Source of the DNA: Dyadobacter sp. CY347
GTDB taxonomy: Bacteria; Bacteroidota; Bacteroidia; Cytophagales; Spirosomataceae
Reading direction: 5' to 3'
Assembly (NCBI RefSeq): GCF_021502655.1
Contig: NZ_JAKFFT010000004.1
Span: 1,116,001 to 1,180,000, forward strand
DNA: 64,000 bases
Position numbers and translations under genes: made by a program. The notes beneath the pieces are model-generated. The model was given only the letters and a program-made list of their open reading frames with translations, had not been told where the DNA came from and did not search any database. Shown here piece by piece: positions 34,452-42,834 of this stretch. Numbering within the stretch: the first letter of the stretch is position 1; each line of letters opens with the position of its first letter.

Positions 34452-35243
34452 TTAAATAGTGGGAACAGTTCCGCCGTCAATGACATATTCTGTCCCTGTA
34501 AGGTAACTTGCTCTTGGCGAAACCAAAAAGCCAACAAATTCTGCAACTTCTTCTGGTTGGGCAGGTCTACCGAATGGTATTCCACCTAATGCATCCATCA
34601 CGCCCTGTTGCGCTTCTTCTACCGTACTATTCGCGTTTCTTGCAAGTTCGCCCAGCCAGGCTTCCGATGCTGTCGTATTGATCCAGCCTGGCGAAACAGC
34701 CAGCACGCGGACACCCGAAGAGGCAACCCCGTTGGATAAGCTTTTACTGTAATTCCTCAGTGCCGCTTTGGCGGCTGCGTAAGGCAAAGTTGAATCGTAC
34801 AAAGGCAGTATGCCCTGTATGGAAGCAATGTGAATAATAACACCACTTTTTCGATCGATCATTTGTGGTAAAAATCCTCTGTCCAGCCGAACCGGGGCAA
34901 GCAAATTGGCTTGCAGCGTTGATTCCCAATCTTCATCACTCAATACAGAAAATCCACCAGCGGGTGTTGATGAACCACCAAGATTATTTACCAGAATATC
35001 CAGCCTTCCATAAGCGGAAAGCACCTCGCTAACGACCTTTTGTGATCCTTCTGCCTTACTTAAATCAGCTGAAATGAAATGCAGCTTCTCGTTTTGCTCT
35101 TCCGGTGCGTTCCTCGCGGTTATAATCACGGTTGCGCCAGCTTGCAAAAGCCTTTCTGCAATTGCTCTTCCGGCTCCTTTGGTGCCCCCGGTTACCAGGG
35201 CAATTTTACCTGATAATTCATTGTTGAAATTAAACTGTTCCAT
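34452..35243 (-). CDS. Short-chain dehydrogenase/reductase (SDR)
   Basis: A 263-residue classical SDR: cofactor motif TGGTKGAG at ~18-25, NNLGG, catalytic Ser in IHIASIQG, active-site YAAAK and the end YLTGTEYVIDGGTVP. The charged ITARN after strand two suggests NADP(H). It is divergent to the HxlR regulator at 35385, with a 141-base spacer that should hold both promoters and the operator, and co-transcribed with the SnoaL-like gene. HxlR/SDR pairs usually respond to quinones or aldehydes. Complete. Confidence 0.88.
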   Translation of the reverse strand: MEQFNFNNELSGKIALVTGGTKGAGRAIAERLLQAGATVIITARNAPEEQNEKLHFISADLSKAEGSQKVVSEVLSAYGRLDILVNNLGGSSTPAGGFSVLSDEDWESTLQANLLAPVRLDRGFLPQMIDRKSGVIIHIASIQGILPLYDSTLPYAAAKAALRNYSKSLSNGVASSGVRVLAVSPGWINTTASEAWLGELARNANSTVEEAQQGVMDALGGIPFGRPAQPEEVAEFVGFLVSPRASYLTGTEYVIDGGTVPTI

Positions 35244-35384
35244 TGTATTGTCCTTTGGTTAAAAATGAATGATAGGACAAAATTGGCGTGTAGATGAGGT
35301 TTACACAAGTACGGAATTACGATTCATATAGGGATAAATTGATCCCCTATTGCACGAACTGATACATACGCTTAATTTTGAAAT

Positions 35385-35720
35385 ATGTATGAGAGAAAGA
35401 CAACACCAAACCTGAATTGCGGACTTGACCTGATCGGTGAAGTCCTTTATGGCAAATGGAAAATCCGCTTACTTTGGTTTATTGACCAGGGTTATCAACG
35501 CCCAAGCGAACTGCAACGCAAAATCCCCGACGCTTCCCGCAGGGTTTTGAATGTTCAGTTAAAAGAATTGGAAGATCATGAACTGGTTACTAGGAAAATT
35601 TATCCCGTCGTACCCCCAAAAGTAGAATACAGCCTTACTGACTTTGGAAAAACGTTAATCCCCGTGATTGCCACATTGGGTAATGGAGCGATGAACACGA
35701 AGAGCGGTTGCGGGAGGTGA
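35385..35720 (+). CDS. HxlR-family winged-helix regulator
   Basis: A 111-residue regulator. The conserved N-terminal Cys is in NLNCGLDLIGEVLYGKWK, followed by the recognition region PSELQRKIPDASRRVLNVQL and the wing YPVVPPKVEYSLTDFG. The last ~15 residues (NGAMNTKSGCGR) diverge from the usual tryptophan-containing helix, so the 3' end may be altered. The redox-reactive Cys suggests sensing of electrophiles. Divergent from the SDR/SnoaL operon, its probable target. Confidence 0.85.
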   Translation: MYERKTTPNLNCGLDLIGEVLYGKWKIRLLWFIDQGYQRPSELQRKIPDASRRVLNVQLKELEDHELVTRKIYPVVPPKVEYSLTDFGKTLIPVIATLGNGAMNTKSGCGR

Positions 35721-36048
35721 TTTTGAAATAGGCGGTAAGTTCTGATTGGACCGAAATTCTTATTGCCGGGCTTGTAAGCTTCGCCCCAATTATTGCAAAT
35801 GTCATTTGTATGCTTAATGTTCTCTAGGATTCAGGGGAAGCTATCATTTTCACCGATAAGAAGTTCAATAATGGACAAATTTATGGAGGGCATCAAGCCC
35901 ACATGATCGCTAAAATACTTCCATAACCCGATGACGTCATGCTATATCTGCATGGAGCGGCGCCTTTATCCCAACTTATTTTTGAATACCTGCGGAAGCT
36001 CCGCGTAGCGCACCTTCAAAGCCGTTTCTTTGCATGGGTTCTTTCATA
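35721..36048. other. 328-base gap without a supportable gene
   Basis: Between the HxlR gene and the convergent acetyltransferase gene. A plus-strand frame at about 35830-35925 (GEAIIFTDKKFNNGQIYGG) resumes after one TAA as PDDVMLYLHGAAPLSQLIF to about 36050. It reads protein-like but I do not recognise a family. It may be another decayed gene; no clear terminator or promoter was seen. Confidence 0.3.
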
Positions 36049-36546
36049 TTAATCATTTCCAGCTACCAAGCTTCGGCGTTCCAAAAACAAAACATCCCGC
36101 CAAATTCCATTGCGTTTCCCCAACTTCTCACGGTATCCAATCCGGCGAAACCCTTGCTGCTCATGAAGTGCAATGCTTGCTTTATTTTCAGGAAATATTT
36201 GCGCCTGCAATGTCCAGAAACCAAGCTTTTCGCTCAGCGGAACTAAGGAGGATAGCAGCGCGCGGCCGACACCGCGCCCATGAAATCCGGAATGAACATA
36301 AATGCTCGTTTCAGCCACCCCGCCATACACGCAACGACTGGAAACAGCCGATAGCATTGCCCATCCAATGATTTGACCATTATCCACCGCTACAAGCTGC
36401 GGTTCACTTAGAAACTTGCCTTTCAACACTTCGGTCTCGGGTGCTTGCGTTTCATAGGTTGCATCGCCGGTGTCAATGCCTTGCTGGTAGATATCTTTGA
36501 TTGCCGGCCAGTCCGATGCAATGAGGCTGCGGATAGTAATAGCCAT
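36049..36546 (-). CDS. GNAT-family N-acetyltransferase (phosphinothricin acetyltransferase-like)
   Basis: About 165 residues from ATG 36546 (MAITIRSLIASDWPAIKDIY). The acetyl-CoA motif is SIYVHSGFHGRGVGRALLSS (R/Q-x-x-G-x-G/A), and the preceding IIGWAMLSAVSSR plus YETQAPE near the start match the Pat/YwnH branch that acetylates small amines such as phosphinothricin or amino acids. Co-oriented with the DHFR-family gene 41 bases upstream. Complete; true substrate uncertain. Confidence 0.85.
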   Translation of the reverse strand: MAITIRSLIASDWPAIKDIYQQGIDTGDATYETQAPETEVLKGKFLSEPQLVAVDNGQIIGWAMLSAVSSRCVYGGVAETSIYVHSGFHGRGVGRALLSSLVPLSEKLGFWTLQAQIFPENKASIALHEQQGFRRIGYREKLGKRNGIWRDVLFLERRSLVAGND

Positions 36547-36587
36547 TAGGCAGGTAGTTTTGATATGTCTATGGTCCAAAATGATAA

Positions 36588-37196
36588 CTAAGAAGCGAAT
36601 GAGCCGATTGGTACTTTCCCATTCTGCTCAAAGGACGTAATGATGACACCGGTAGTTGAGACTATGTGTTTGACCAGTTTGAAGTTTGCTGGGACTGTCC
36701 CCTCCCCAAAAAGTCTTTTGCCTTTTCCAATAACAAGGGGATAGATCCAAATATTCATTTGATCAATAAGTCCATGGCGCAGCAAAGATTGAATCAGGTT
36801 GCCGCTGCCATGTACTTGTAAATCAATGCCTTCGGTTAACTTGAGGTTTTTTATCTGCTCAATTGTATCTTGATTGAGTAGCACCGTATTTTCCCAGGCT
36901 GTATCAGTCAGTGAATTTGTTGCAACATATTTGTTGATTCGGTTAAACAAGTCAGCTGTGGGGTCATCTTTTAACGTTGGCCAGTGAGCCGCAAAAATTT
37001 CGTAGGTAACACGACCTAATAAGAGATCATATGGTTTCTTCATAGCTTCAATCATTGCCTCGTTCATGAGCTGATCCCATTGAGTTACCGACCAGCCACC
37101 ATATTCAAATCCACTTTCAGTATCTTCATCCGGGCCGCCCGGAGCCTGCATGACACCATCCAAGGTCATGAAGGTGTTTGTAATGATTTTTCTCAT
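36588..37196 (-). CDS. Dihydrofolate-reductase-family (RibD C-terminal type) protein
   Basis: A 202-residue protein of the DHFR/RibD-C family: start NTFMTLDGVMQAPGGPDED, middle YDLLLGRVTYEIFAAHWP, KYVATNSL and DLQVHGSGNLIQSLL, then PLVIGKGKRLFGEGTVP and the end GVIITSFEQNGKVPIG. It probably reduces a pterin- or riboflavin-precursor-like substrate with NADPH, but most such paralogues have no known role. Complete. Its last 70 bases recur at 2399-2468 and an internally deleted relative is at the left window edge. Confidence 0.88.
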   Translation of the reverse strand: MRKIITNTFMTLDGVMQAPGGPDEDTESGFEYGGWSVTQWDQLMNEAMIEAMKKPYDLLLGRVTYEIFAAHWPTLKDDPTADLFNRINKYVATNSLTDTAWENTVLLNQDTIEQIKNLKLTEGIDLQVHGSGNLIQSLLRHGLIDQMNIWIYPLVIGKGKRLFGEGTVPANFKLVKHIVSTTGVIITSFEQNGKVPIGSFAS

Positions 37197-37517
37197 TTGA
37201 TTTTTTAAACAATTTTACGGAACAATATTACGGAAAGCACTTGCAGCAAGTTGGGTACTAAAGCGACTATTAAGAGGGGGTAATACGACAATGCTCGTCA
37301 AAATTCACTTTACAAGATGGATTACAGATGGCCAAACTTGCCAAAGCATAATATCAATCTGATAATGCCTATCAAAATGATATAGGTAAAAGTACATGTT
37401 GTAAAAAATATATAAATGCAACTAGCTGTCTTATAGCTGGTTGCATTTATATTTTAAGATTGGATAACTCTGGAACAGCCTTTTATAATGTCTCTTGAAA
37501 ACATTTGAAACAATAAA
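37197..37517. other. 321-base gap with one stem-loop
   Basis: Between the divergent DHFR-family gene and the small plus-strand gene at 37518. Apart from the inverted repeat at 37411-37451 no coding or other element was recognised. Both flanking promoters should lie here. Confidence 0.4.
37411..37451. terminator. Stem-loop, possible terminator or regulatory hairpin
   Basis: TATAAATGCAACTAGCT pairs with AGCTGGTTGCATTTATA (17 bases, one G-T type mismatch) around a seven-base loop. On the minus strand it is followed by a T-rich run. It stands between divergent genes where no transcript end is expected, so it could also be an RNA or protein-binding site. Confidence 0.5.
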
Positions 37518-37799
37518 ATGATCGCTGAACATAAAGCTGTAAGATTTCAAAAAGCAACCCCGAAGCGTAGCCCAGCCGACATTGAGGCTAAAATGATCGA
37601 AGGCAAAGCGATTATTGCAATTGCGAATTGCGGTGTGGCCGCAGCCATCGTAAACTACCAGACGCTGGCAGGCAAGGCATATAAAAACTGTTTTTGTACG
37701 GCGATGCTTTTTGACCCCGGCGAAGAAATAGACGAAGAGATTGAAATAGAAACCGAGCATTTGTCAGCAAAAGCATTTTCTGGGACGATTTGTACCTGA
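37518..37799 (+). CDS. Small protein of unknown function, probably frameshifted near its end
   Basis: A 93-residue frame (MIAEHKAVRFQKATP…) ending with an acidic stretch EEIDEEIEIETEHLSAKAF and then an unlikely tail SGTICT. In the +2 frame the reading continues as WDDLYLMVASYLVISL, so loss of one T in the run at 37776-37779 would explain the break. The restored product would be about 145 residues: a soluble part plus two C-terminal membrane helices. No family recognised. The antisense frame over the same bases is judged a shadow. Confidence 0.4.
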   Translation: MIAEHKAVRFQKATPKRSPADIEAKMIEGKAIIAIANCGVAAAIVNYQTLAGKAYKNCFCTAMLFDPGEEIDEEIEIETEHLSAKAFSGTICT

Positions 37800-37966
37800 T
37801 GGTGGCCAGTTACCTGGTGATTTCGCTCATTTGCATTTACCTGCGGGTCATTCCATTCCGTAATAACAGAGGAGAGGCAATGGCGGTTATGGCCTCATTT
37901 ATGAACCTGTGTATTTGCTTCATTTTCGCACTTGTAATCGTAGGTACGTTAAAACAGGTGCAATAA
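37799..37966 (+). CDS. Two-helix membrane protein segment, likely 3' part of the preceding gene
   Basis: From ATG 37799 a 55-codon frame encodes two hydrophobic helices (VASYLVISLICIYL and MNLCICFIFALVIVGTL) separated by RVIPFRNNRGEAMAV. The frame stays open upstream to 37745. It may be an independent small membrane protein or, more likely, the C-terminal part of the gene at 37518 after a frameshift. A strong terminator follows 22 bases after the stop. Confidence 0.5.
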   Translation: MVASYLVISLICIYLRVIPFRNNRGEAMAVMASFMNLCICFIFALVIVGTLKQVQ

Positions 37967-37987
37967 ATTTTGTTATTACGCAACATT

Positions 37988-38029
37988 AAAAAGGAGCGTT
38001 CGGCTAAATGCAGCTGAACGCTCCTTTTT
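37988..38029 (+). terminator. Strong intrinsic terminator
   Basis: An 18-base inverted repeat (AAAAAGGAGCGTTCGGCT against AGCTGAACGCTCCTTTTT, one wobble pair) with a six-base loop and a T-run follows the small membrane ORF and precedes the kup gene. Confidence 0.9.
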
Positions 38030-38167
38030 CTTTGTTTAATTTAGGCAGGCATGTCGTTAATTTGTTATTACAATTTAAGTTCACACCGGCAGCAGATCAC
38101 ATTATAATGTTTTATCATTGCGAAATTATAGCGTTGGCCGAATAAGTAAATTATTAATCAGACAAGA

Positions 38168-40105
38168 ATGAGTTCAAAACATACAGAAAAGGCTTCTGCT
38201 GCGGGGCTTTTAGTTGCACTAGGGATTATTTTCGGTGATATTGGAACGTCACCTTTGTATGCCATGCAAGCCATTATTGGTAATGCGCCGATCGCCCTGG
38301 ACGTTGTTTACGGATCGGTATCTTGCATTTTTTGGACATTGACACTTCAAACGACTGTTAAGTACGTAATACTGATCCTGCGCGCCGACAATAATGGTGA
38401 AGGGGGCATACTTGCTTTATACGCCCTGGTCCGACGAAATGCAAAGTGGTTGACGATCCCCGCAATCATAGGGGCTAGCACGCTGCTTGCTGACGGTATC
38501 ATTACGCCACCTATTTCGGTTTCATCGGCCGTCGAAGGTCTTCGCATACTTTATCCCCACATACAAACTATCCCCATCGTTATAGGTATCCTGACATTGC
38601 TGTTTGTCATACAGGTATTTGGGACAACGATCGTGGGCCGGGCATTTGGACCGGTGATGCTTGTCTGGTTTTTAATGCTGCTTGTGCTTGGGCTTTCGCA
38701 GGTAATCTATCATCCGGAAATTTTTAAAGCCTTCAATCCATATTATGCCTACCAGCTGCTGGCAGAGCATCCAGGTGGATTCTGGCTTTTAGGGTCCGTT
38801 TTTCTATGTACAACTGGGGCGGAGGCCCTCTATTCCGACTTGGGCCACTGCGGCAGGGGAAATATCCGGATTAGCTGGATTTATGTAAAGACCTGTCTTG
38901 TGATCAATTACTTTGGCCAAGGGGCCTGGCTTGCGATGCATGTAGGGGAAGTGCTGAACGGCCGTAAACCGTTTTATGAGATCATGCCAGACTGGTGGCT
39001 GCTTCCGGGAATTTGCGTAGCGACCATGGCAGCTATCATAGCAAGCCAGGCGCTGATTAGTGGCTCATTTACCCTTGTCTCAGAAGCGATCAGGTTGAAT
39101 CTTTGGCCAAAAGTCCGCCTGATCTATCCAAGCGATCAAAAAGGACAGCTCTATGTACCCAGTGTCAACTGGCTCTTATTGGCAGGCTGCATTGGCGTTG
39201 TGCTCTATTTCAAAGAGTCATCCAATATGGAAGCGGCTTACGGTCTGGCCATTACAATGACAATGATCATGACCACACTCTTATTCTCTTACTATTTGTT
39301 TGTTCATAAGATCAATAAATTATGGATCGGTGCATTTATTGCAGTATACCTGGCACTGGAGGGCTCGTTTCTGGCGGCTAACCTCTTAAAATTTATGCAC
39401 GGGGGCTGGGTCTCGTTACTGTTGGCAACCATCATTATTGCGTTGATGGCTGTTTGGTTACGAGCGAATGTGATTAAGCTTAGGTTAACTGAGTTTGAAG
39501 ACCTTGATAAGCATATTCCTGCACTCAAAGAGCTCAGTAACGATATCAGTATTCCTAAGTATGCAACACACCTGATCTTTATGTCCAATGCGGCAGAAGA
39601 TAACCAGATTGAGAACAAGATCATTTATTCTATTTTCCAAAAGAGACCAAAACGGGCGGATATTTATTGGTTTGTGCATGTTGAGACGACAGACGAGCCT
39701 TACACAATGGACTATCATGTGGATGTAAGGGCCGTGGATGATGTGATTAAAATTAATTTCATATTGGGTTTCCGTGTTGAGCAGCGCATCAACATGTTTC
39801 TAAGGAATGTGGTTGAAGATATGGTGCGAAATAACGAGGTGGATATTACCAGCCGTTATGAGTCACTTAACCGCCAAAATATTACCGGCGATTTTCGTTT
39901 TGTGGTATTGGAACGATACCTGTCAGTTGAAAATGACCTGCCATGGCATGAAGAGTTTGTCATGAAGTTTTATTTCGCTATAAAAAGCATTACCAATTCG
40001 GAGGCACAGTGGTTTGGTCTGGATAATAGCTCAGTCAAGATAGAAAAGGTACCATTGGTAATAAACACCAGTAACCATGTTAAAATGAGAAGGGTTTATT
40101 CATAG
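38168..40105 (+). CDS. kup: Kup-type low-affinity potassium uptake transporter
   Basis: A 645-residue KUP/HAK family potassium/proton symporter. The start LVALGIIFGDIGTSPLYAMQ is the family signature, followed by ADNNGEGGILALYALVRR, SVFLCTTGAEALYSDLGHCG (conserved acidic residues) and about twelve hydrophobic helices to residue ~435. The remaining ~200 residues form the cytoplasmic tail. It should import potassium across the inner membrane. Complete and of normal length; it follows a strong terminator, so it has its own promoter in 38030-38167. Confidence 0.93.
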   Translation: MSSKHTEKASAAGLLVALGIIFGDIGTSPLYAMQAIIGNAPIALDVVYGSVSCIFWTLTLQTTVKYVILILRADNNGEGGILALYALVRRNAKWLTIPAIIGASTLLADGIITPPISVSSAVEGLRILYPHIQTIPIVIGILTLLFVIQVFGTTIVGRAFGPVMLVWFLMLLVLGLSQVIYHPEIFKAFNPYYAYQLLAEHPGGFWLLGSVFLCTTGAEALYSDLGHCGRGNIRISWIYVKTCLVINYFGQGAWLAMHVGEVLNGRKPFYEIMPDWWLLPGICVATMAAIIASQALISGSFTLVSEAIRLNLWPKVRLIYPSDQKGQLYVPSVNWLLLAGCIGVVLYFKESSNMEAAYGLAITMTMIMTTLLFSYYLFVHKINKLWIGAFIAVYLALEGSFLAANLLKFMHGGWVSLLLATIIIALMAVWLRANVIKLRLTEFEDLDKHIPALKELSNDISIPKYATHLIFMSNAAEDNQIENKIIYSIFQKRPKRADIYWFVHVETTDEPYTMDYHVDVRAVDDVIKINFILGFRVEQRINMFLRNVVEDMVRNNEVDITSRYESLNRQNITGDFRFVVLERYLSVENDLPWHEEFVMKFYFAIKSITNSEAQWFGLDNSSVKIEKVPLVINTSNHVKMRRVYS

Positions 40106-40142
40106 ATGGCATCTACATTTTAGCAGGCCCAAATCCATAATC

Positions 40143-41138
40143 ATGAAATCGAAAATTTTAAAAATTGCCCTATCACTCTGTTTTTCATGTCTTCTTTTTG
40201 CATCCCGCCACACTTATGCACAGATCAAGTTGCATACAGAAGACCTTCCCCGATTCTACCAGGCGCTGGATAGCGTCATGACTACGTCCGACACAGTGAA
40301 ACAGGCATCATTTGTTCAACAACTGTATGTCGATAAGGCCAGTAAGGGATTAAGAGAATTTATGGAATTGCGGGGTGGCAACACGCAGAAATGGCTCAAA
40401 TTTATGACCACCGACAGGTCCACTCTCTTGAAAAAAAGGCCGTTTATTTTGTCCGCTATTGATCAGGAATCCAGGATATTGGAAAAAATCGAAAAGTTTA
40501 AAGTTGTCTATCCTAATTTTCGGGACGGTGACATCTACTTTTGTGTTGGCATTAACAACTCTGGTGGAACAATCCAAGATGACACTGTTTACATCGGGAC
40601 AGAAGTTGCGGCAAACCAAAGCCCGGACTGGGCTGTTCCTCTTGTTCTTCATGAATTTGTTCATACTCAGCAATGGGTACAGCGAAATATTAACAATCTC
40701 ATGAAAGACGAGCAAGCCGCCCAGGCATACATGGCATCTCATAAAAGTCTCTTAAGTCAATGTCTTGTTGAAGGAATGGCTGATTTTGTATCGGAGCTGG
40801 TACTAGGCCAGCGCTTGGCTGAACGGTTTCCCGACGGACACAACGCTTTTGGTGAAAAGCATGAAGCAGAAATATGGCAAGAATTCCAAAAAGATATGTA
40901 TCAAGACATCGGCAACTCGAAAGGATGGCTTTATGCAGAAAAGGAAATTGCCGGAAAGAACTGCCGAGATCTGGGCTACTTTGTTGGTTACAAGATTTGT
41001 AAGAGTTTTTACGATAAAGCCAAGGATAAAAAGCAAGCCTTGGCACAAATGATTGAACTAAATCTATCAGATGAAAACTCCAAGGAGTTTTTACTTCAAT
41101 CCCACTACAAACATGCACAACCTATTGGCGGAAAATAG
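40143..41138 (+). CDS. Exported zinc metallopeptidase-like protein (DUF2268 style)
   Basis: A 331-residue protein with signal peptide (cleavage near TYA-Q). The zinc site is H170-E-F-V-H174 in VVLHEFVHTQQW, with a likely third ligand E210 in VEGMADFVSEL, the spacing used by DUF2268-type predicted Zn-dependent proteases. The C-terminal YFVGYKICKSFYDKAKDK supports this. It is encoded 37 bases after kup on the same strand, though the link may be accidental. Probably periplasmic or surface located. Substrate unknown. Confidence 0.7.
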   Translation: MKSKILKIALSLCFSCLLFASRHTYAQIKLHTEDLPRFYQALDSVMTTSDTVKQASFVQQLYVDKASKGLREFMELRGGNTQKWLKFMTTDRSTLLKKRPFILSAIDQESRILEKIEKFKVVYPNFRDGDIYFCVGINNSGGTIQDDTVYIGTEVAANQSPDWAVPLVLHEFVHTQQWVQRNINNLMKDEQAAQAYMASHKSLLSQCLVEGMADFVSELVLGQRLAERFPDGHNAFGEKHEAEIWQEFQKDMYQDIGNSKGWLYAEKEIAGKNCRDLGYFVGYKICKSFYDKAKDKKQALAQMIELNLSDENSKEFLLQSHYKHAQPIGGK

Positions 41139-41226
41139 GCAATTAAGAAAGATGAAAGCCGTAAATGATTAAGGCTACCAGTATTGATTCATGTGGGCCG
41201 TTAGAAGGACTCTGACAAAAATTAAG

Positions 41227-41250
41227 TAGCCGGACATTGCTGCCCGGCTA
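41227..41250 (-). terminator. Possible terminator of the susCD operon
   Basis: TAGCCGG and CCGGCTA pair around a ten-base loop, 36 bases beyond the susD stop. On the minus strand a T-rich stretch follows. Confidence 0.5.
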
Positions 41251-41285
41251 ACTGAACGTTCCAGTATGATAGTCAATAATTTAGA

Positions 41286-42824
41286 TCAATATCCCGGATT
41301 TTGGTACATTTTAGTGGGATCCAATTTATATTCATCGAACGGAATAGGGTAGTAGCGGTCCTTGGGGCCAAAGTTTGAAAGCTTAGCGAGGCCAAAATTA
41401 TCCTGGCTTTTTGCCTTAAAATACGCAACAAGCTCATCGGTTGTGAAGAAACGCAACAGATCAAACCACCGGTGGTTTTCAAACGCAAGTTCCGCGCGAC
41501 GCTCGTGCAGAATCGCTAGTTTCAGTGTCGGGTATTTGGTCCGGTAAGTTGTATTGCGGATCGATGCTGCATACAAAGGCAGACCGGCGCGTTCCCTTAC
41601 CTGGTCCAGAAAACCGATGGCTGCCGGTTCATTTCCAAGATACATATTGACTTCGGCCAACATTAAAATTACGTCGGCATAGCGGATCAATATCCAATCA
41701 TTTCCCCCAAAACCCTGGTTTGTTGCCGCAGGGCTCGCATCGCGGAATTTGGTAATAAAATAATCGCGTACGATAATGTCATTAGCGAACTTAATGTTAA
41801 AATCCTTTCTGACGTCAGCTTCTTCATAATCCAGCACAAGGTCGGGCGTAACATTGCCGCCCGCGCCTGTTGAAGTTATGAGCGAGTTGATCGTTTCACC
41901 TTTAGCCTGGTTGTTCCGTGCAATGGCCGACGAAAAGTTAATGTCTCCCTGCTTGTTAACAACCTGGAAAATGATTTCCGGAACCGTAGACTTTTTAGAT
42001 ACATCAAAAACATCGGCATACGGGATCTCTTTCAATGTCCCGAATGTGCGCAGGTCGTAACAGGCGGTCAGATAATTTTTGGCCTGCGTCAGATTCTCCG
42101 TCCGGTTTGTCTGATCCAGCGTGGTGGCCATTGTCAGGTAAACTTGTCCGAGCAATGCATTTGCGGCGGCTTTGGTCACTTTCCCTTTTAATGCGGTCGT
42201 TTGCACATTTGGCAGCGGGCTGTTCACGGCTTCGGTCAGATCGGTGACGATTTGCTGGTAAACCACATCCTGCTTTTCCCGAAACGTGTTTTCCTGCACT
42301 TCCGCAAAAGTCAATGGCCTGGTAATCAATGGCACGTCGCCCCATCTCCGCACAAGATGAAAGTAGATGAGTGCACGCATGAATTTGGCTTCGGCCTTGT
42401 ATTTCTCTTTCAGCTCATTGTCTGTGAAGCTCACCTTCTCAATTCCTTCAAGAACTTGGTTGGAGCGCGTAATGGTCTGATATAATGCCAGCCAGTGGCT
42501 TTTCAGGTAAGTGTTACTGGGCAAAAGCGAAAAGTCATTGAACTGAAACGGCTCGCCGGCATTGGACTGGTTGTCGTTCCTGCCTGTGTTGTCTGAACGC
42601 TCTTCGCTGTAAAGCGCGCTCGTTTCGCCGATTCCGTTGCCATTGCGCAGCGACTGGTAAATGCCATTTACGGCCGCTTCCACTTCGCCTGGCGATTGGT
42701 AAAAAGAGGCATTGGAAACTGCATTCGGGTCTTCCAGATCAATAAAATCAGTAGAGCACGAGCTGAGCACACAGAGTGCGAACGCAGTAATGATATGGGT
42801 TAATTTATATTTTTTGTCAAACAT
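41286..42824 (-). CDS. SusD/RagB-family outer-membrane nutrient-binding lipoprotein
   Basis: A 512-residue SusD-like protein. The lipobox is in CVLSSCSTDF, and NAVSNASFYQSPGEVEAAVN is the standard opening of the first TPR region. Later FMRALIYFHLVRRWGDVPLI, the RYADVILMLAEV helix, LAILHERRAELAFENHRWFDLLRF and the closing PIPFDEYKLDPTKMYQNPGY are all diagnostic. It is lipid-anchored at the cell surface and forms a lid on the SusC channel, encoded 10 bases upstream in the same operon. Cargo unknown; the neighbouring alkaline phosphatase points to a phosphate-bearing compound. Confidence 0.95.
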   Translation of the reverse strand: MFDKKYKLTHIITAFALCVLSSCSTDFIDLEDPNAVSNASFYQSPGEVEAAVNGIYQSLRNGNGIGETSALYSEERSDNTGRNDNQSNAGEPFQFNDFSLLPSNTYLKSHWLALYQTITRSNQVLEGIEKVSFTDNELKEKYKAEAKFMRALIYFHLVRRWGDVPLITRPLTFAEVQENTFREKQDVVYQQIVTDLTEAVNSPLPNVQTTALKGKVTKAAANALLGQVYLTMATTLDQTNRTENLTQAKNYLTACYDLRTFGTLKEIPYADVFDVSKKSTVPEIIFQVVNKQGDINFSSAIARNNQAKGETINSLITSTGAGGNVTPDLVLDYEEADVRKDFNIKFANDIIVRDYFITKFRDASPAATNQGFGGNDWILIRYADVILMLAEVNMYLGNEPAAIGFLDQVRERAGLPLYAASIRNTTYRTKYPTLKLAILHERRAELAFENHRWFDLLRFFTTDELVAYFKAKSQDNFGLAKLSNFGPKDRYYPIPFDEYKLDPTKMYQNPGY

Positions 42825-42834
42825 AGCTGCTTAA

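Noticed and set aside
37431..37760. Minus-strand 109-codon frame
   Set aside because: Cys/Phe/Tyr-rich translation typical of antisense to an acidic, lysine-rich protein; the plus-strand frame is preferred.
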